5,879 nt of DNA from the NCBI GenBank assembly GCA_964468005.1, contig CAYXUT010000177.1, positions 1 through 5,879 on the forward strand, written 5' to 3'. Source of the stretch: TMED8 sp964468005 (GTDB taxonomy: Bacteria > Pseudomonadota > Alphaproteobacteria > Rhodospirillales > Casp-alpha2). The stretch's first letter is position 1. Each line of letters starts with the position of its first letter. Positions 1 through 5,879 of the stretch are shown here, in pieces. Both the position numbers and the translations under genes were made by a program. The notes under the pieces were generated by a model. That model did not search any database. It was not told the DNA's origin and saw nothing but the letters and a program-made list of their open reading frames with translations.

Positions 1-566
1 GTGTAGGCAGACCCTAAAGGCGAGTGTTCGGATAGATGTGTTGCAAACTCGGCCCATACCTCCGGGTTTTTATTTTGCAGTTGTACGCGGCTGGGGCCCG
101 AAGAAATACCGGCCGCGTCAACCGATTCCGCTTCAAGTATCCTATTCGCGACCGCTCTGGTGTCGGACAGGAACCGTGCCCGTGTTGCAGGGAACGCACC
201 GGACCCGCCGCTAGCAAAGACTAGTGCCCGTACTCTTTCGGGATGTTGTATAGCTAGCATCAGCCCGGTATAGGCGCCCATGCTTAACCCGACGATGTAG
301 GCCTGCTCAATATTGAGTGCGTCGAGCACTCCTTTGAGATCTTCGGTCGCGTTCGGTTGGCTGTATAACGTCTCGTCACGCGGCACCTCGGACGGAGGGT
401 ATCCCCTGGCATTATAGGTCACGCACCTGTACCGGTCCGAGAAGTCGCGTACCTGTGGCTCCCAACTACGGGCGTCGCCGCCGAATTCATGTACAAATAC
501 TACCGGGTCGCCGGTTCCGGTCTCTTCAACGAAAATCTTCACACCATTAACACTGTATAAGGCCAT
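1..566 (-). CDS. Alpha/beta-fold hydrolase, C-terminus cut by window edge
   Basis: Probable cytoplasmic serine hydrolase of the alpha/beta-hydrolase superfamily (esterase, lactonase or C-C hydrolase type; substrate not predictable). Only the first 188 residues are visible; the gene continues past the left edge, so the catalytic acid and histidine are probably outside. Seen directly: an oxyanion-hole segment VFVHEFGGD (about residues 23-31), the YNARGYPPS loop (about 51-59) and the nucleophile elbow GLSMG (about 93-97, Ser95). There is no signal peptide. An AAGGA ribosome binding site (573-577 on the complement) lies 6 nt before ATG 566; an in-frame ATG at 569 is possible but would leave only 3 nt. 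The start overlaps the stop of the upstream methyltransferase gene (TGATG), so the two are probably co-transcribed and translationally coupled. The oxyanion motif has Glu where HGFGG would be usual. The fold is certain, the exact function is not. Confidence 0.85.
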   Translation of the reverse strand, partial: MALYSVNGVKIFVEETGTGDPVVFVHEFGGDARSWEPQVRDFSDRYRCVTYNARGYPPSEVPRDETLYSQPNATEDLKGVLDALNIEQAYIVGLSMGAYTGLMLAIQHPERVRALVFASGGSGAFPATRARFLSDTRAVANRILEAESVDAAGISSGPSRVQLQNKNPEVWAEFATHLSEHSPLGSAY

Positions 567-1645
567 CATGAATCCTTACTGTTCGGGTTTCCTACTCGGG
601 GAACACCCGTGACTAACTCCCTTTGCAATTCCGTTCTGACTATCCGCGTACCATCCGTCAACGCTTGCATTTTTTGTCGCGCTATTTCCCGCGGTAACGG
701 CATCATCCCGCAGTCTGTACAAGGGTAGAGTCTGCTCGGGTCGACGTACTGTACGGCCTCGCGGATACGTTGAGCCACCTGCTCACCGGTCTCGATGTCT
801 TCGGTGCCGACGTCGATTACCCCGACCATGATTTCTTTGTTGCCGGCAAGGGAAAGTACTGAAGGGTCAACCGGGGATGCAGCGCATTCGACCGAGATGA
901 TATCTATCGTACTAACATTAAGCAGTGGTAGCGTGTGCTGGTAATGATGCCATTCGGTGTTCGCGTTTTTCCACGGTAAAACCTGAGGAACACCGTAGCC
1001 GTAGCAAATGTGAACGGCCGTTTTTGCATGGATGCCGTCCCCGGCCTTCTCGAGCGCCGCAATTCCCCAGTCCTCGACCTCTTTCAAATAGATATTAAAG
1101 CAGGGTTCGTCGAACTGGATAATGTCGCAGCCGTTCTCTGCCAGTTCCTTTGCTTCTTCGTTGAGCAATTCGGCCAATTGCTCGGCGAGGGCCTGAGGTG
1201 CGTTGTAATACTCGTCGGAGAGCGTGTCCGCCGTTGTCATGGGGCCCGGAAGGGTGACTTTCACGGGGCACGTGGTCTGTTGTTTGAGGAACTCTAGGGC
1301 CGGCAAAAAAATAGACCTCGTGCGTTTGAGCGGTCCGGTGACTCGAGCAACATCAACCGGCGTTTTATAGCGGCCATCACGAATCGTTTTCTTGACCATA
1401 CGACCGAAGTCGACGCCGCTGAGCGCCTCAGTAAACCCCCAAATGTAGTGGCGTCGGCGTTGTTCCCCGTCGGTCACGATGTCTAAGCCGGCCTGGTGCT
1501 GATCCGCGATTGCTAAACGTACGGCGTCATCCTGCCCTTCGGATAAACTTTTGCCCTCAAGCTTGAGTGAGATTGAAGAGATCTGTCCGGCCGGCGCCAG
1601 CCAGGAGGGTCGTGGGAGGCTCCCGGTAATCATAGTTTTCAACAT
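566..1645 (-). CDS. Methionine synthase II (MetE C-terminal domain)-like zinc methyltransferase
   Basis: A 359-residue protein of the cobalamin-independent methionine synthase / UROD-like superfamily, carrying only the catalytic zinc barrel; full MetE is about 750 residues with an extra N-terminal domain. Visible motifs: N-terminal TGSLPRPSWL (7-16), TDGEQRR (58-64), QFDEP (177-181, matching the MetE IDEP segment), and a complete set of zinc-ligand positions: His212 and Cys214 in HICYGYG, Glu253 in SVECAAS, and Cys312 in TDCGMMP. Zinc-activated thiol(ate) methyl transfer is therefore likely, but neither the acceptor nor the methyl donor is shown; such stand-alone 'core MetE' proteins often do not use methyltetrahydrofolate. 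The start ATG is preceded by AGGT at 5 nt and gives the usual family N-terminus. Its TGA stop overlaps the start of the alpha/beta hydrolase gene, forming a two-gene minus-strand unit divergent from the epoxide hydrolase gene. Family assignment is strong; the biological role is open. Confidence 0.9.
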   Translation of the reverse strand: MLKTMITGSLPRPSWLAPAGQISSISLKLEGKSLSEGQDDAVRLAIADQHQAGLDIVTDGEQRRRHYIWGFTEALSGVDFGRMVKKTIRDGRYKTPVDVARVTGPLKRTRSIFLPALEFLKQQTTCPVKVTLPGPMTTADTLSDEYYNAPQALAEQLAELLNEEAKELAENGCDIIQFDEPCFNIYLKEVEDWGIAALEKAGDGIHAKTAVHICYGYGVPQVLPWKNANTEWHHYQHTLPLLNVSTIDIISVECAASPVDPSVLSLAGNKEIMVGVIDVGTEDIETGEQVAQRIREAVQYVDPSRLYPCTDCGMMPLPREIARQKMQALTDGTRIVRTELQRELVTGVPRVGNPNSKDS

Positions 1646-1796
1646 GCTTACCTGTTGCCATGCATACTAATTTCGTGCAAGTACAACTTTGATCATAGAG
1701 AGGCTTGCGGAAGAAGGAATGCTAGTGAGTAGGCCCTCTTTCCGGACCAACCGAATTGTGGACTTTCCAGTTCCGGTTCTCGGTAAGGGAGCAATT
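1646..1796. promoter_or_regulatory. Divergent intergenic region, likely holds promoters for both flanking units
   Basis: About 150 nt separate the oppositely oriented methyltransferase and epoxide hydrolase genes, so at least one promoter in each direction is expected here. I see no convincing -35/-10 pair; a weak plus-strand guess is TTCGTG (near 1672) with CATAGA (near 1694). Short palindromes ATGCAT (1660-1665) and TGATCA (1690-1695) are present but too short to call operators. The stretch 1689-1796 is open in the epoxide hydrolase frame from a TTG codon, but it does not resemble that family. Confidence 0.4.
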
Positions 1797-2963
1797 ATGA
1801 GTACGAGTCAACCATTTGAGATTGCGATTCCAGAAGAAACCCTGGATGACGTGCGGGAACGTCTGACCAAGACGCGTTGGGCGCCCGATTTTGCGAATGA
1901 TGGGTGGGAATACGGAACGAACGCGAAATACCTACGGGAGCTTGTGGGCTACTGGTTAGAGCAGTACGACTGGCGCGCACACGAAGCCGAAATGAACGCC
2001 TTTTCACACTTTAAGACGACGATCGACCAGGTGCCGGTCCATTTTATTCACGAGCGGGGCAAAGGGCCGAAACCGATGCCGCTCGTTTTGAACCATGGGT
2101 GGCCGTGGACGTTCTGGGATCTGCGCAAAGTCATTCGGCCTCTCGCGGACCCGGCCTCCTATGGGGGAGACCCAGCCGACGCCTTCGACGTGGTTGTCCC
2201 GTCGTTACCCGGGTATGGTTTTTCTTCTCCCCTTACAGTTCCGGGACTCAACTATTGGAGTACGGCGGATCTCTGGGTCAAATTGATGCAGGACGTACTC
2301 GGGTATGAAAAATTTGCAACGCAAGGAGGAGACTGGGGCGCATTACTTTCTGCCCAACTCGGGCACAAATACGCAGACCGGCTAATTGGTGTGCATATTC
2401 ACCTTATGATTCCGCTCGATTTCTTCACAAACGCCCTCCCTGGTGCTGCAGAGTACGCCACGGACGAGGCAGGATGGTACGAAAAAACTGAGAATTTCTT
2501 TGAGGCGGAGGCGGGGTACTTTCGTTTACAGGCCACCAAGCCACAAACCTTGGCGTTCGGGTTGAACGATTCGCCTGCAGGCTTGGCGGCATGGTTGGTT
2601 GAAAAGCGCCGGACCTGGAGCGACTGTAAGGGGGATGTCGAATCCCGCTTTTCCAAAGATGACTTGATTAATACAGCCATGATTTACTGGCTCACCAATA
2701 GCTTTGGCACGTCGGCCCGTTACTATTACGAAGCCGCCCACAACGTATGGGCGCCTTCCCATGATAGGCTGCCTGTCGTTGAGGCGCCTACCGGCTGTGC
2801 GGTCTTTCTTCAGGAAGTGGCGCTGATGCCCAAAAATTGGGCGGAAAAGTACTATAACCTGCAGAGTTGGAACGTGATGCCATCGGGGGGGCATTTTGCA
2901 TCAATGGAAGAACCAGAGATGCTCGTAGAGGATATTCGTTCTTTTTTCCGAAAGCTCCGTTAG
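1797..2963 (+). CDS. Epoxide hydrolase, EHN/microsomal type alpha/beta hydrolase
   Basis: Hydrolyses an epoxide to a vicinal diol through a covalent aspartyl ester. The 388-residue protein has the N-terminal epoxide hydrolase (EHN) domain (about 5-115, from PFEIAIPEETLDDVRERL) followed by an alpha/beta-hydrolase core. Catalytic features are all visible: oxyanion motif HGWPW (100-104), PSLPGYGFS (135-143), nucleophile Asp179 in QGGDWG, lid tyrosine Tyr241 in GYFRLQATKPQT and a second tyrosine in RYYYE (309-311), probable acid Glu340 in AVFLQE, and base His366 in GGHFASMEEPE. The length is normal for the family. ATG 1797 is chosen because AAGGGAG lies 5 nt upstream and the protein then begins where the family does. 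No signal peptide or N-terminal membrane anchor is seen, unlike mammalian microsomal enzymes. It precedes the LimB-like monooxygenase gene by 181 nt, so it could open the epoxide that enzyme makes. It differs from LimA limonene-epoxide hydrolase, which has another fold. Stop TAG. Confidence 0.93.
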   Translation: MSTSQPFEIAIPEETLDDVRERLTKTRWAPDFANDGWEYGTNAKYLRELVGYWLEQYDWRAHEAEMNAFSHFKTTIDQVPVHFIHERGKGPKPMPLVLNHGWPWTFWDLRKVIRPLADPASYGGDPADAFDVVVPSLPGYGFSSPLTVPGLNYWSTADLWVKLMQDVLGYEKFATQGGDWGALLSAQLGHKYADRLIGVHIHLMIPLDFFTNALPGAAEYATDEAGWYEKTENFFEAEAGYFRLQATKPQTLAFGLNDSPAGLAAWLVEKRRTWSDCKGDVESRFSKDDLINTAMIYWLTNSFGTSARYYYEAAHNVWAPSHDRLPVVEAPTGCAVFLQEVALMPKNWAEKYYNLQSWNVMPSGGHFASMEEPEMLVEDIRSFFRKLR

Positions 2964-3144
2964 AGGGGGCCTAGAAAAATAGGCAGGAGCGCTAATGGCG
3001 AGAAGGTAAGGTTCGTTGGTGCTTACGTCTTCTGGGATTCCTTACTATGGCAGAACGGGACCAATTTTTGAGTGTCTCGTATCTCTAGTTACCTTGTTCG
3101 GCTTTTGGTACAGTCGGACAAATGTTTCTTGAAATGGAGTATTT
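2964..3144 (+). other. Intergenic region between epoxide hydrolase and LimB-like genes
   Basis: This 181-nt gap is the largest within the plus-strand row. Apart from a small hairpin just after the epoxide hydrolase stop and the GGAG ribosome binding site at 3136-3139, I see no ORF with a credible start and no strong promoter. It is long enough to hold an internal promoter for the LimB-like/SDR/LDI genes; a weak TTGAGT (about 3068) with TACCTT 16 nt later is the best I find, and I do not consider it reliable. Confidence 0.35.
2969..2984 (+). other. Small hairpin after the epoxide hydrolase gene
   Basis: GCCTA (2969-2973) pairs perfectly with TAGGC (2980-2984) across a GAAAAA loop, six bases after the stop codon. 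The stem is only 5 bp and there is no following T-tract, so it is not a convincing intrinsic terminator. It might slow 3' decay or attenuate weakly, or it may be chance. Confidence 0.25.
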
Positions 3145-4305
3145 ATGCGTCAGCGCTTACGCTTCGGGGCCTTCTTAGCCCCTCACCATCCTTTAGGAGA
3201 ACACCCGACACTGCAGTTTCAGCGGGATTTGGAATTAGCGACGTTTTTGGACCAAATGCAGTTTGATGAATTTTGGGTAGGCGAGCACCACTCGGCCGGC
3301 TGGGAAACGATTGGGTCGCCCGAAATGTTCTTGGTGGCCGCGGCGGAACGCACTCAGCGGATTCATCTCGGCACTGGTGTCGTTTCCGTGCCATATCATC
3401 ACCCCTTCAACATTGCCCAACGAATCGTCCACCTCGATCACCTGAGCCGTGGCCGGGCGATCCTTGGTGTTGGCCCCGGTGCGTTGCCATCTGACGCTGT
3501 TATGTTGGGTATCGACCCCATGACGCAACGAGCACGCATGGACGAAGGCCTCGGTGTGGTGCTCCGGCTGCTCAATGAGGAGGAACCCATCACGGCCGAA
3601 ACCGATTGGTTCACACTAAATGAGGCCGCCTTGCAATTGCGGCCGTTGCAAGACGAAATTCCAGTGGCAGTGGCATCAACCATATCCCCCTCCGGTATGA
3701 AAACGGCTGGTAAGTACGGGGTGGGTGTATTATCCATTGCATCCTATTTGGAGGAGGGACTGACCGCATTACCGACGCAATGGGGCTGGGGCGAAACCTC
3801 GGCGGACGAGCACGGCCAGCGTTTAGACCGGAAAGATTGGCGTATCGTCATGCCGTTTCATCTCTCCTCGTCGAAAGAGCAGGCCTACCGCGAGGTCGCT
3901 GATGGCCTGCAACGGTGGCAGAACGAATATATTGTTGGCATTCTGGGGACACCCAAAAGGAAACCTTTTGAGGACGGGTACAAAGCCGCACAAAGTTTGG
4001 ATCGGCACGGCGGCGGGATTTTTGGTACGCCTGAGGACGCACTGGAGAAAATAACACAATTGCAAGAGCTTTCGGGTGGGTTTGGTACGTTGTTGTGTTT
4101 CGTACACGATTGGGCCCCCAAAGATTTAGCGTTGAGGAGTTATGAGCTATTGGCCCGTCATGTTATGCCCCATGCACAGGGTCTGATGAAACGACTGGAG
4201 ACCTCAGCGGAGCGGGTATCACGGAATAAAAAGGACCTGATGAAGCAAGCTGGCGGAGCGATATTGAAAGCGATCCGCGATTACAATGCCGAACACCCGC
4301 GTTAG
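3145..4305 (+). CDS. LLM-class flavin-dependent monooxygenase, limonene 1,2-monooxygenase (LimB)-like
   Basis: A 386-residue bacterial luciferase-like flavoprotein monooxygenase; it should use O2 and reduced flavin supplied by a separate reductase that is not in this window. Length and motifs match, from memory, Rhodococcus LimB: FGAFLAPHHP (7-16), FDEFWVGEHHSAGWE (40-54), GTGVVSVPYHHPFN (76-89), LDHLSRGRAILGVGPGALPS (97-116), TDWFTL (153-158) with LQLRP after it, GTPEDALEKI (294-303) and SGGFGTLL (310-317). LimB epoxidises the ring double bond of limonene; here the substrate is inferred to be a terpenoid alkene and could differ. ATG 3145 has GGAG 5 nt upstream. The stop TAG is followed after 9 nt by the SDR start, and its TAGGAG also supplies that gene's ribosome binding site, so the two are co-translated. 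The epoxide hydrolase upstream and the LDI-family gene downstream support a terpene-oxidation role. The C-terminal tail (about 345-386) is charged and poorly conserved. Confidence 0.88.
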   Translation: MRQRLRFGAFLAPHHPLGEHPTLQFQRDLELATFLDQMQFDEFWVGEHHSAGWETIGSPEMFLVAAAERTQRIHLGTGVVSVPYHHPFNIAQRIVHLDHLSRGRAILGVGPGALPSDAVMLGIDPMTQRARMDEGLGVVLRLLNEEEPITAETDWFTLNEAALQLRPLQDEIPVAVASTISPSGMKTAGKYGVGVLSIASYLEEGLTALPTQWGWGETSADEHGQRLDRKDWRIVMPFHLSSSKEQAYREVADGLQRWQNEYIVGILGTPKRKPFEDGYKAAQSLDRHGGGIFGTPEDALEKITQLQELSGGFGTLLCFVHDWAPKDLALRSYELLARHVMPHAQGLMKRLETSAERVSRNKKDLMKQAGGAILKAIRDYNAEHPR

Positions 4306-4314
4306 GAGCAATGT

Positions 4315-5097
4315 GTGGATAGCGTTGCAGGAAAAGTGTCTGTTGTTACAGGTGCGAGCCGAGGCCTGGGAAAGGCCATCGCGCTTGAACTTGCGCAGGC
4401 TGGCGCCCGACTTGCGTGTGTCGCTACGCGCGCAGAGAATACGGCAGGGACCGTCGCCGAAATAAAAAGACAGGGCGGTGAAGCCCTTGCCTTTGGCTGC
4501 CACGTTGAAGTTGCAAACGAAGTCACGAGTTTATTTGGCCACGTAGAATCAGAGCTTGGGCCTGTAGACATTCTGGTGAACAATGCGGGCATTACTCGGC
4601 CTCAGCTGACGCTCGAGATGACCGAGGAAAATTGGAATCAACACGTTGATATCAATATGAAGTCCATTTTCCTGTGTTCCCAAGCGGCCGGACGTCAAAT
4701 GAAGGAGAATGTCGGTGGCTGCATCGTGAATATCGGCTCGATTTTAGGGCGGAACGCGTTCCCTGCTACGCTGGGTTACTGCGCCTCTAAGGCTGCAGTT
4801 GATCAAATGACACGTGTCATGGCGATAGAATGGGCGAGGTTTAACATTCGGGTAAACTGTGTTGCATCTGGGTACATAGAATCTGATATGGTTGATGGGC
4901 TTGAGGATGACGGCAAACTCACGGTCAAAGATTTGATTAAGAGAACTCCCCAGCGGCGCTTGGGATCAGGGACAGACATTGCCAAGGCCGTGCATTTTTT
5001 AGCGAGCGAGGACGCGGGCTTCATAACGGGAGAGGTGCTGGTTGTCGATGGCGGTTGGAGTGCGTTTGGGTATTATCAAACAAGATCCGGAAGATAG
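4315..5097 (+). CDS. Short-chain dehydrogenase/reductase (classical SDR, FabG-like)
   Basis: A 260-residue classical SDR that oxidises an alcohol or reduces a ketone with a nicotinamide cofactor. Visible: cofactor motif TGASRGLG (12-19), NNAG (89-92), catalytic tetrad Asn114, Ser142, Tyr155 and Lys159 (YCASK), and the C-terminal FITGEVLVVDGGW (236-248). Arg16 in the glycine motif and Arg39 after the second strand, with no Asp there, favour NADP(H) over NAD(H). The start is GTG 4315, with AGGAG at 4304-4308 6 nt upstream. The ATG at 4311 is in another frame and hits TAG at once. It lies 9 nt after the LimB-like gene and 41 nt before the LDI-family gene, so it probably oxidises an alcohol or diol made by its neighbours, but FabG-like SDRs are too broad to fix the substrate from sequence. 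Stop TAG. Confidence 0.93.
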   Translation: MDSVAGKVSVVTGASRGLGKAIALELAQAGARLACVATRAENTAGTVAEIKRQGGEALAFGCHVEVANEVTSLFGHVESELGPVDILVNNAGITRPQLTLEMTEENWNQHVDINMKSIFLCSQAAGRQMKENVGGCIVNIGSILGRNAFPATLGYCASKAAVDQMTRVMAIEWARFNIRVNCVASGYIESDMVDGLEDDGKLTVKDLIKRTPQRRLGSGTDIAKAVHFLASEDAGFITGEVLVVDGGWSAFGYYQTRSGR

Positions 5098-5138
5098 GGG
5101 AAAGGCTAATTGTTTCACATTCAAGAAGGGAGTTATGT

Positions 5139-5879
5139 ATGGCACAGGACGTAAATCAGAGTGAACTGTCGGAACGCGCGCGTGGCTGGTTGAAGTATCT
5201 TTATCGAAAAGCCATGGTCGACGACGATTGGTCAAAAGACGGTCAGCCTTCGGAAATGTGGGATGACAAGAGTCTACCGCCCATGGCCAATTTTCATCGC
5301 TTTGACGCTGTGGACTCTGCGTACGCGGTCGCTTTAATGAGTGACCTTACACCGGCTTGGCGCGAAGTCTACGGGGAAATTCTTGAAAGCTTGGTCGACC
5401 GCATAACGGAGTACTGGGGCACGTACGATTGGTCCGAGCAGATCGGAACGGACCCTAAGCGGGAACAGTACCCAGACGCCTTTTTCCCCTTACTTATTCC
5501 TGACGAATTACGGGGGAAATATGACTCGCCAGGGTGGGCGGCTAACGGTGTCGAGCCGTGGAGCTACGAGCCGGACCCGATTAAAGCAGCCGGCGCAATC
5601 TACTATAAGGGCTTTTTATCGTTGACTATGGGGTTACACCTGTACGCCACCGGAGACAGAAAATACAATGATGGATTCTCCGTGGTAAACAATGGCGAGC
5701 ATACCTTCCATTACACACACACCGGCATGAACGATTACATCAGCGAACAATGGTCCGGCCGGCCAGAAGGCTCCCATTGAGAGAACACGAAAGTGTGGCC
5801 GCTTTGACTTACGGTCACCAGCCTCGGTTTGAGGCTTTCCGACACGTTCTATGAAAGCAACACATTTAGCGCATTTGAG
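5139..5879 (+). CDS. Linalool dehydratase-isomerase family protein, candidate selenoprotein with two in-frame TGA codons; 3' end beyond window
   Basis: Recognised by similarity to Castellaniella linalool dehydratase-isomerase (hydration of myrcene to linalool, isomerisation with geraniol; alpha/alpha-barrel). Matching blocks: FHRFDAVDSAYAVALMSDL (52-70), ITEYWGTYDW (89-98), the core DPIKAAGAIYYKGFLSLTMG (146-165), then TGDRKY (171-176), and RPEGSH (208-213). In standard code it stops at TGA 5778-5780 after 213 residues, about half the usual length of nearly 400. Read through, the frame gives ENTKVWPL, a second TGA (5805-5807), then LTVTSLGLRLSD and an open frame to the edge. LDI has CEPDNYFVQC here, so the TGAs are codons 214 and 223, at its two catalytic cysteines. 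Residues 1-213 contain no Cys. The LDI active-site His of MYKGH is Phe159 here. ATG 5139 has AAGGGAG 6 nt upstream. Unlike Castellaniella LDI it has no signal peptide, so it is probably cytoplasmic. A stop-truncated relic is the alternative. Family assignment is good; selenocysteine is inferred. Confidence 0.8.
5778..5780 (+). other. In-frame TGA, candidate selenocysteine codon 1 (residue 214)
   Basis: The TGA follows RPEGSH and is followed by ENTKVWPL, the place where LDI has the first catalytic cysteine (about Cys171) in a C-E-P-D-N context. The Glu after it is conserved. Read as stop it would end the protein just before the active-site loop. Cys codons differ from TGA only at the third base. 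Confidence 0.72.
5790..5805 (+). promoter_or_regulatory. Candidate bacterial SECIS hairpin for TGA 5778
   Basis: AAAGTG (5790-5795) pairs with CGCTTT (5800-5805), including one T-G wobble, around a TGGC loop that begins 16 nt after the TGA and has G at its second position. This fits the loose bacterial SECIS rule (short stem-loop inside the coding region, 16-37 nt to the loop, G early in the loop). An exclusive alternative is ACAC-GAAA-GTGT (5785-5796), whose loop is only 8 nt away. The stem is short and AU-rich at its base, so this is weaker than the second hairpin. Confidence 0.45.
5805..5807 (+). other. In-frame TGA, candidate selenocysteine codon 2 (residue 223)
   Basis: It lies exactly nine codons after the first TGA, the spacing of the two catalytic cysteines of LDI (C-x8-C, about Cys171 and Cys180). 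The sequence after it, LTVTSLGLRLSDTF, aligns without gaps with the LDI helix NSVAYLSLWVYDRL, which argues that the reading frame is still coding here. Confidence 0.7.
5812..5841 (+). promoter_or_regulatory. Candidate bacterial SECIS hairpin for TGA 5805
   Basis: AGCCTC (5820-5825) pairs perfectly with GAGGCT (5831-5836) around a GGTTT loop that begins 19 nt after the TGA. A lower CGG (5812-5814) / CCG (5839-5841) helix can extend it across a small asymmetric internal loop. A GC-rich upper stem with an apical loop starting GGU resembles SelB-binding hairpins such as that of E. coli fdhF. It sits inside the coding frame, as bacterial SECIS elements do. Confidence 0.6.

Noticed and set aside
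36..224. 62-residue plus-strand ORF
   Set aside because: It is antisense to the alpha/beta hydrolase coding frame, has no ribosome binding site and shows no recognisable motif.
1689..1796. TTG start giving a 36-residue extension of the epoxide hydrolase
   Set aside because: The EHN family begins close to ATG 1797, which has AAGGGAG at 5 nt; the extension lacks a ribosome binding site and looks non-coding.
2526..2894. 122-residue minus-strand ORF inside the epoxide hydrolase gene
   Set aside because: It is a shadow of a well-supported gene with all catalytic residues in the other strand; no family features.
4311..4313. ATG as start of the SDR
   Set aside because: It is out of frame and reads ATG TGT GGA TAG; the GTG at 4315 opens the conserved SDR frame.
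5055..5138. Upstream start at 5055 for the LDI-family gene, overlapping the SDR
   Set aside because: ATG 5139 has a strong AAGGGAG at 6 nt, and the extra 28 residues read through the SDR 3' end in another frame with no family resemblance.
5757..5764. GGCCGGCC palindrome
   Set aside because: A simple 8-base palindrome within coding sequence; nothing suggests a binding site.
5139..5780. LDI-family gene as a truncated 213-residue protein or pseudogene
   Set aside because: Similarity to the family continues in the same frame after the stop without gaps, both stops are at catalytic Cys positions, and the rest of the frame is intact. It remains the main alternative.

Overview
The window is about 5.9 kb of gene-dense bacterial DNA of moderate GC content. 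It has six protein genes, four complete and two cut by the window edges, with Shine-Dalgarno spacing and operon-like packing throughout. I see no tRNA, rRNA, insertion sequence, CRISPR array or origin. The host cannot be named. Normal bacterial signals, GTG/ATG starts and (inferred) selenocysteine use fit an uncultured proteobacterium-like, Desulfobacterota-like or Tectomicrobia-like genome, but this is a guess.

Layout: on the minus strand, from about 1645 down to 1, lie a short (catalytic-domain only) methionine synthase II-like methyltransferase and, translationally coupled to it, an alpha/beta hydrolase that runs off the left edge. A divergent intergenic region (about 1646-1796) separates them from a plus-strand row of four genes: an epoxide hydrolase of the EHN/microsomal type (1797-2963), a luciferase-like flavin monooxygenase resembling limonene 1,2-monooxygenase LimB (3145-4305), an NADP-type short-chain dehydrogenase (4315-5097), and a protein of the linalool dehydratase-isomerase (LDI) family that starts at 5139 and runs off the right edge. 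Together they look like a terpenoid (or similar alkene/allylic alcohol) catabolic set: LDI-type hydration/dehydration/isomerisation, flavin-dependent epoxidation, epoxide opening to a diol, and alcohol oxidation by the SDR. The substrate is inferred only.

The standout is the last gene. A standard gene caller would end it at TGA 5778-5780 as a 213-residue protein. The same frame continues, with recognisable LDI-family sequence, through this TGA and a second one at 5805-5807, then stays open to the window end. The two TGA codons are nine codons apart and fall at the positions of the two catalytic cysteines of LDI (spacing C-x8-C). Each TGA is followed at a suitable distance by a small hairpin; the second has a perfect 6-bp stem and an apical loop starting GG, as in bacterial SECIS elements. 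No other gene here has in-frame TGA, Trp is TGG and Cys TGT/TGC elsewhere, and TGA ends the methyltransferase gene, so a global code change is unlikely. I therefore annotate it as a candidate selenoprotein: an LDI-family enzyme in which both active-site cysteines are selenocysteine. I know of no description of such an enzyme.
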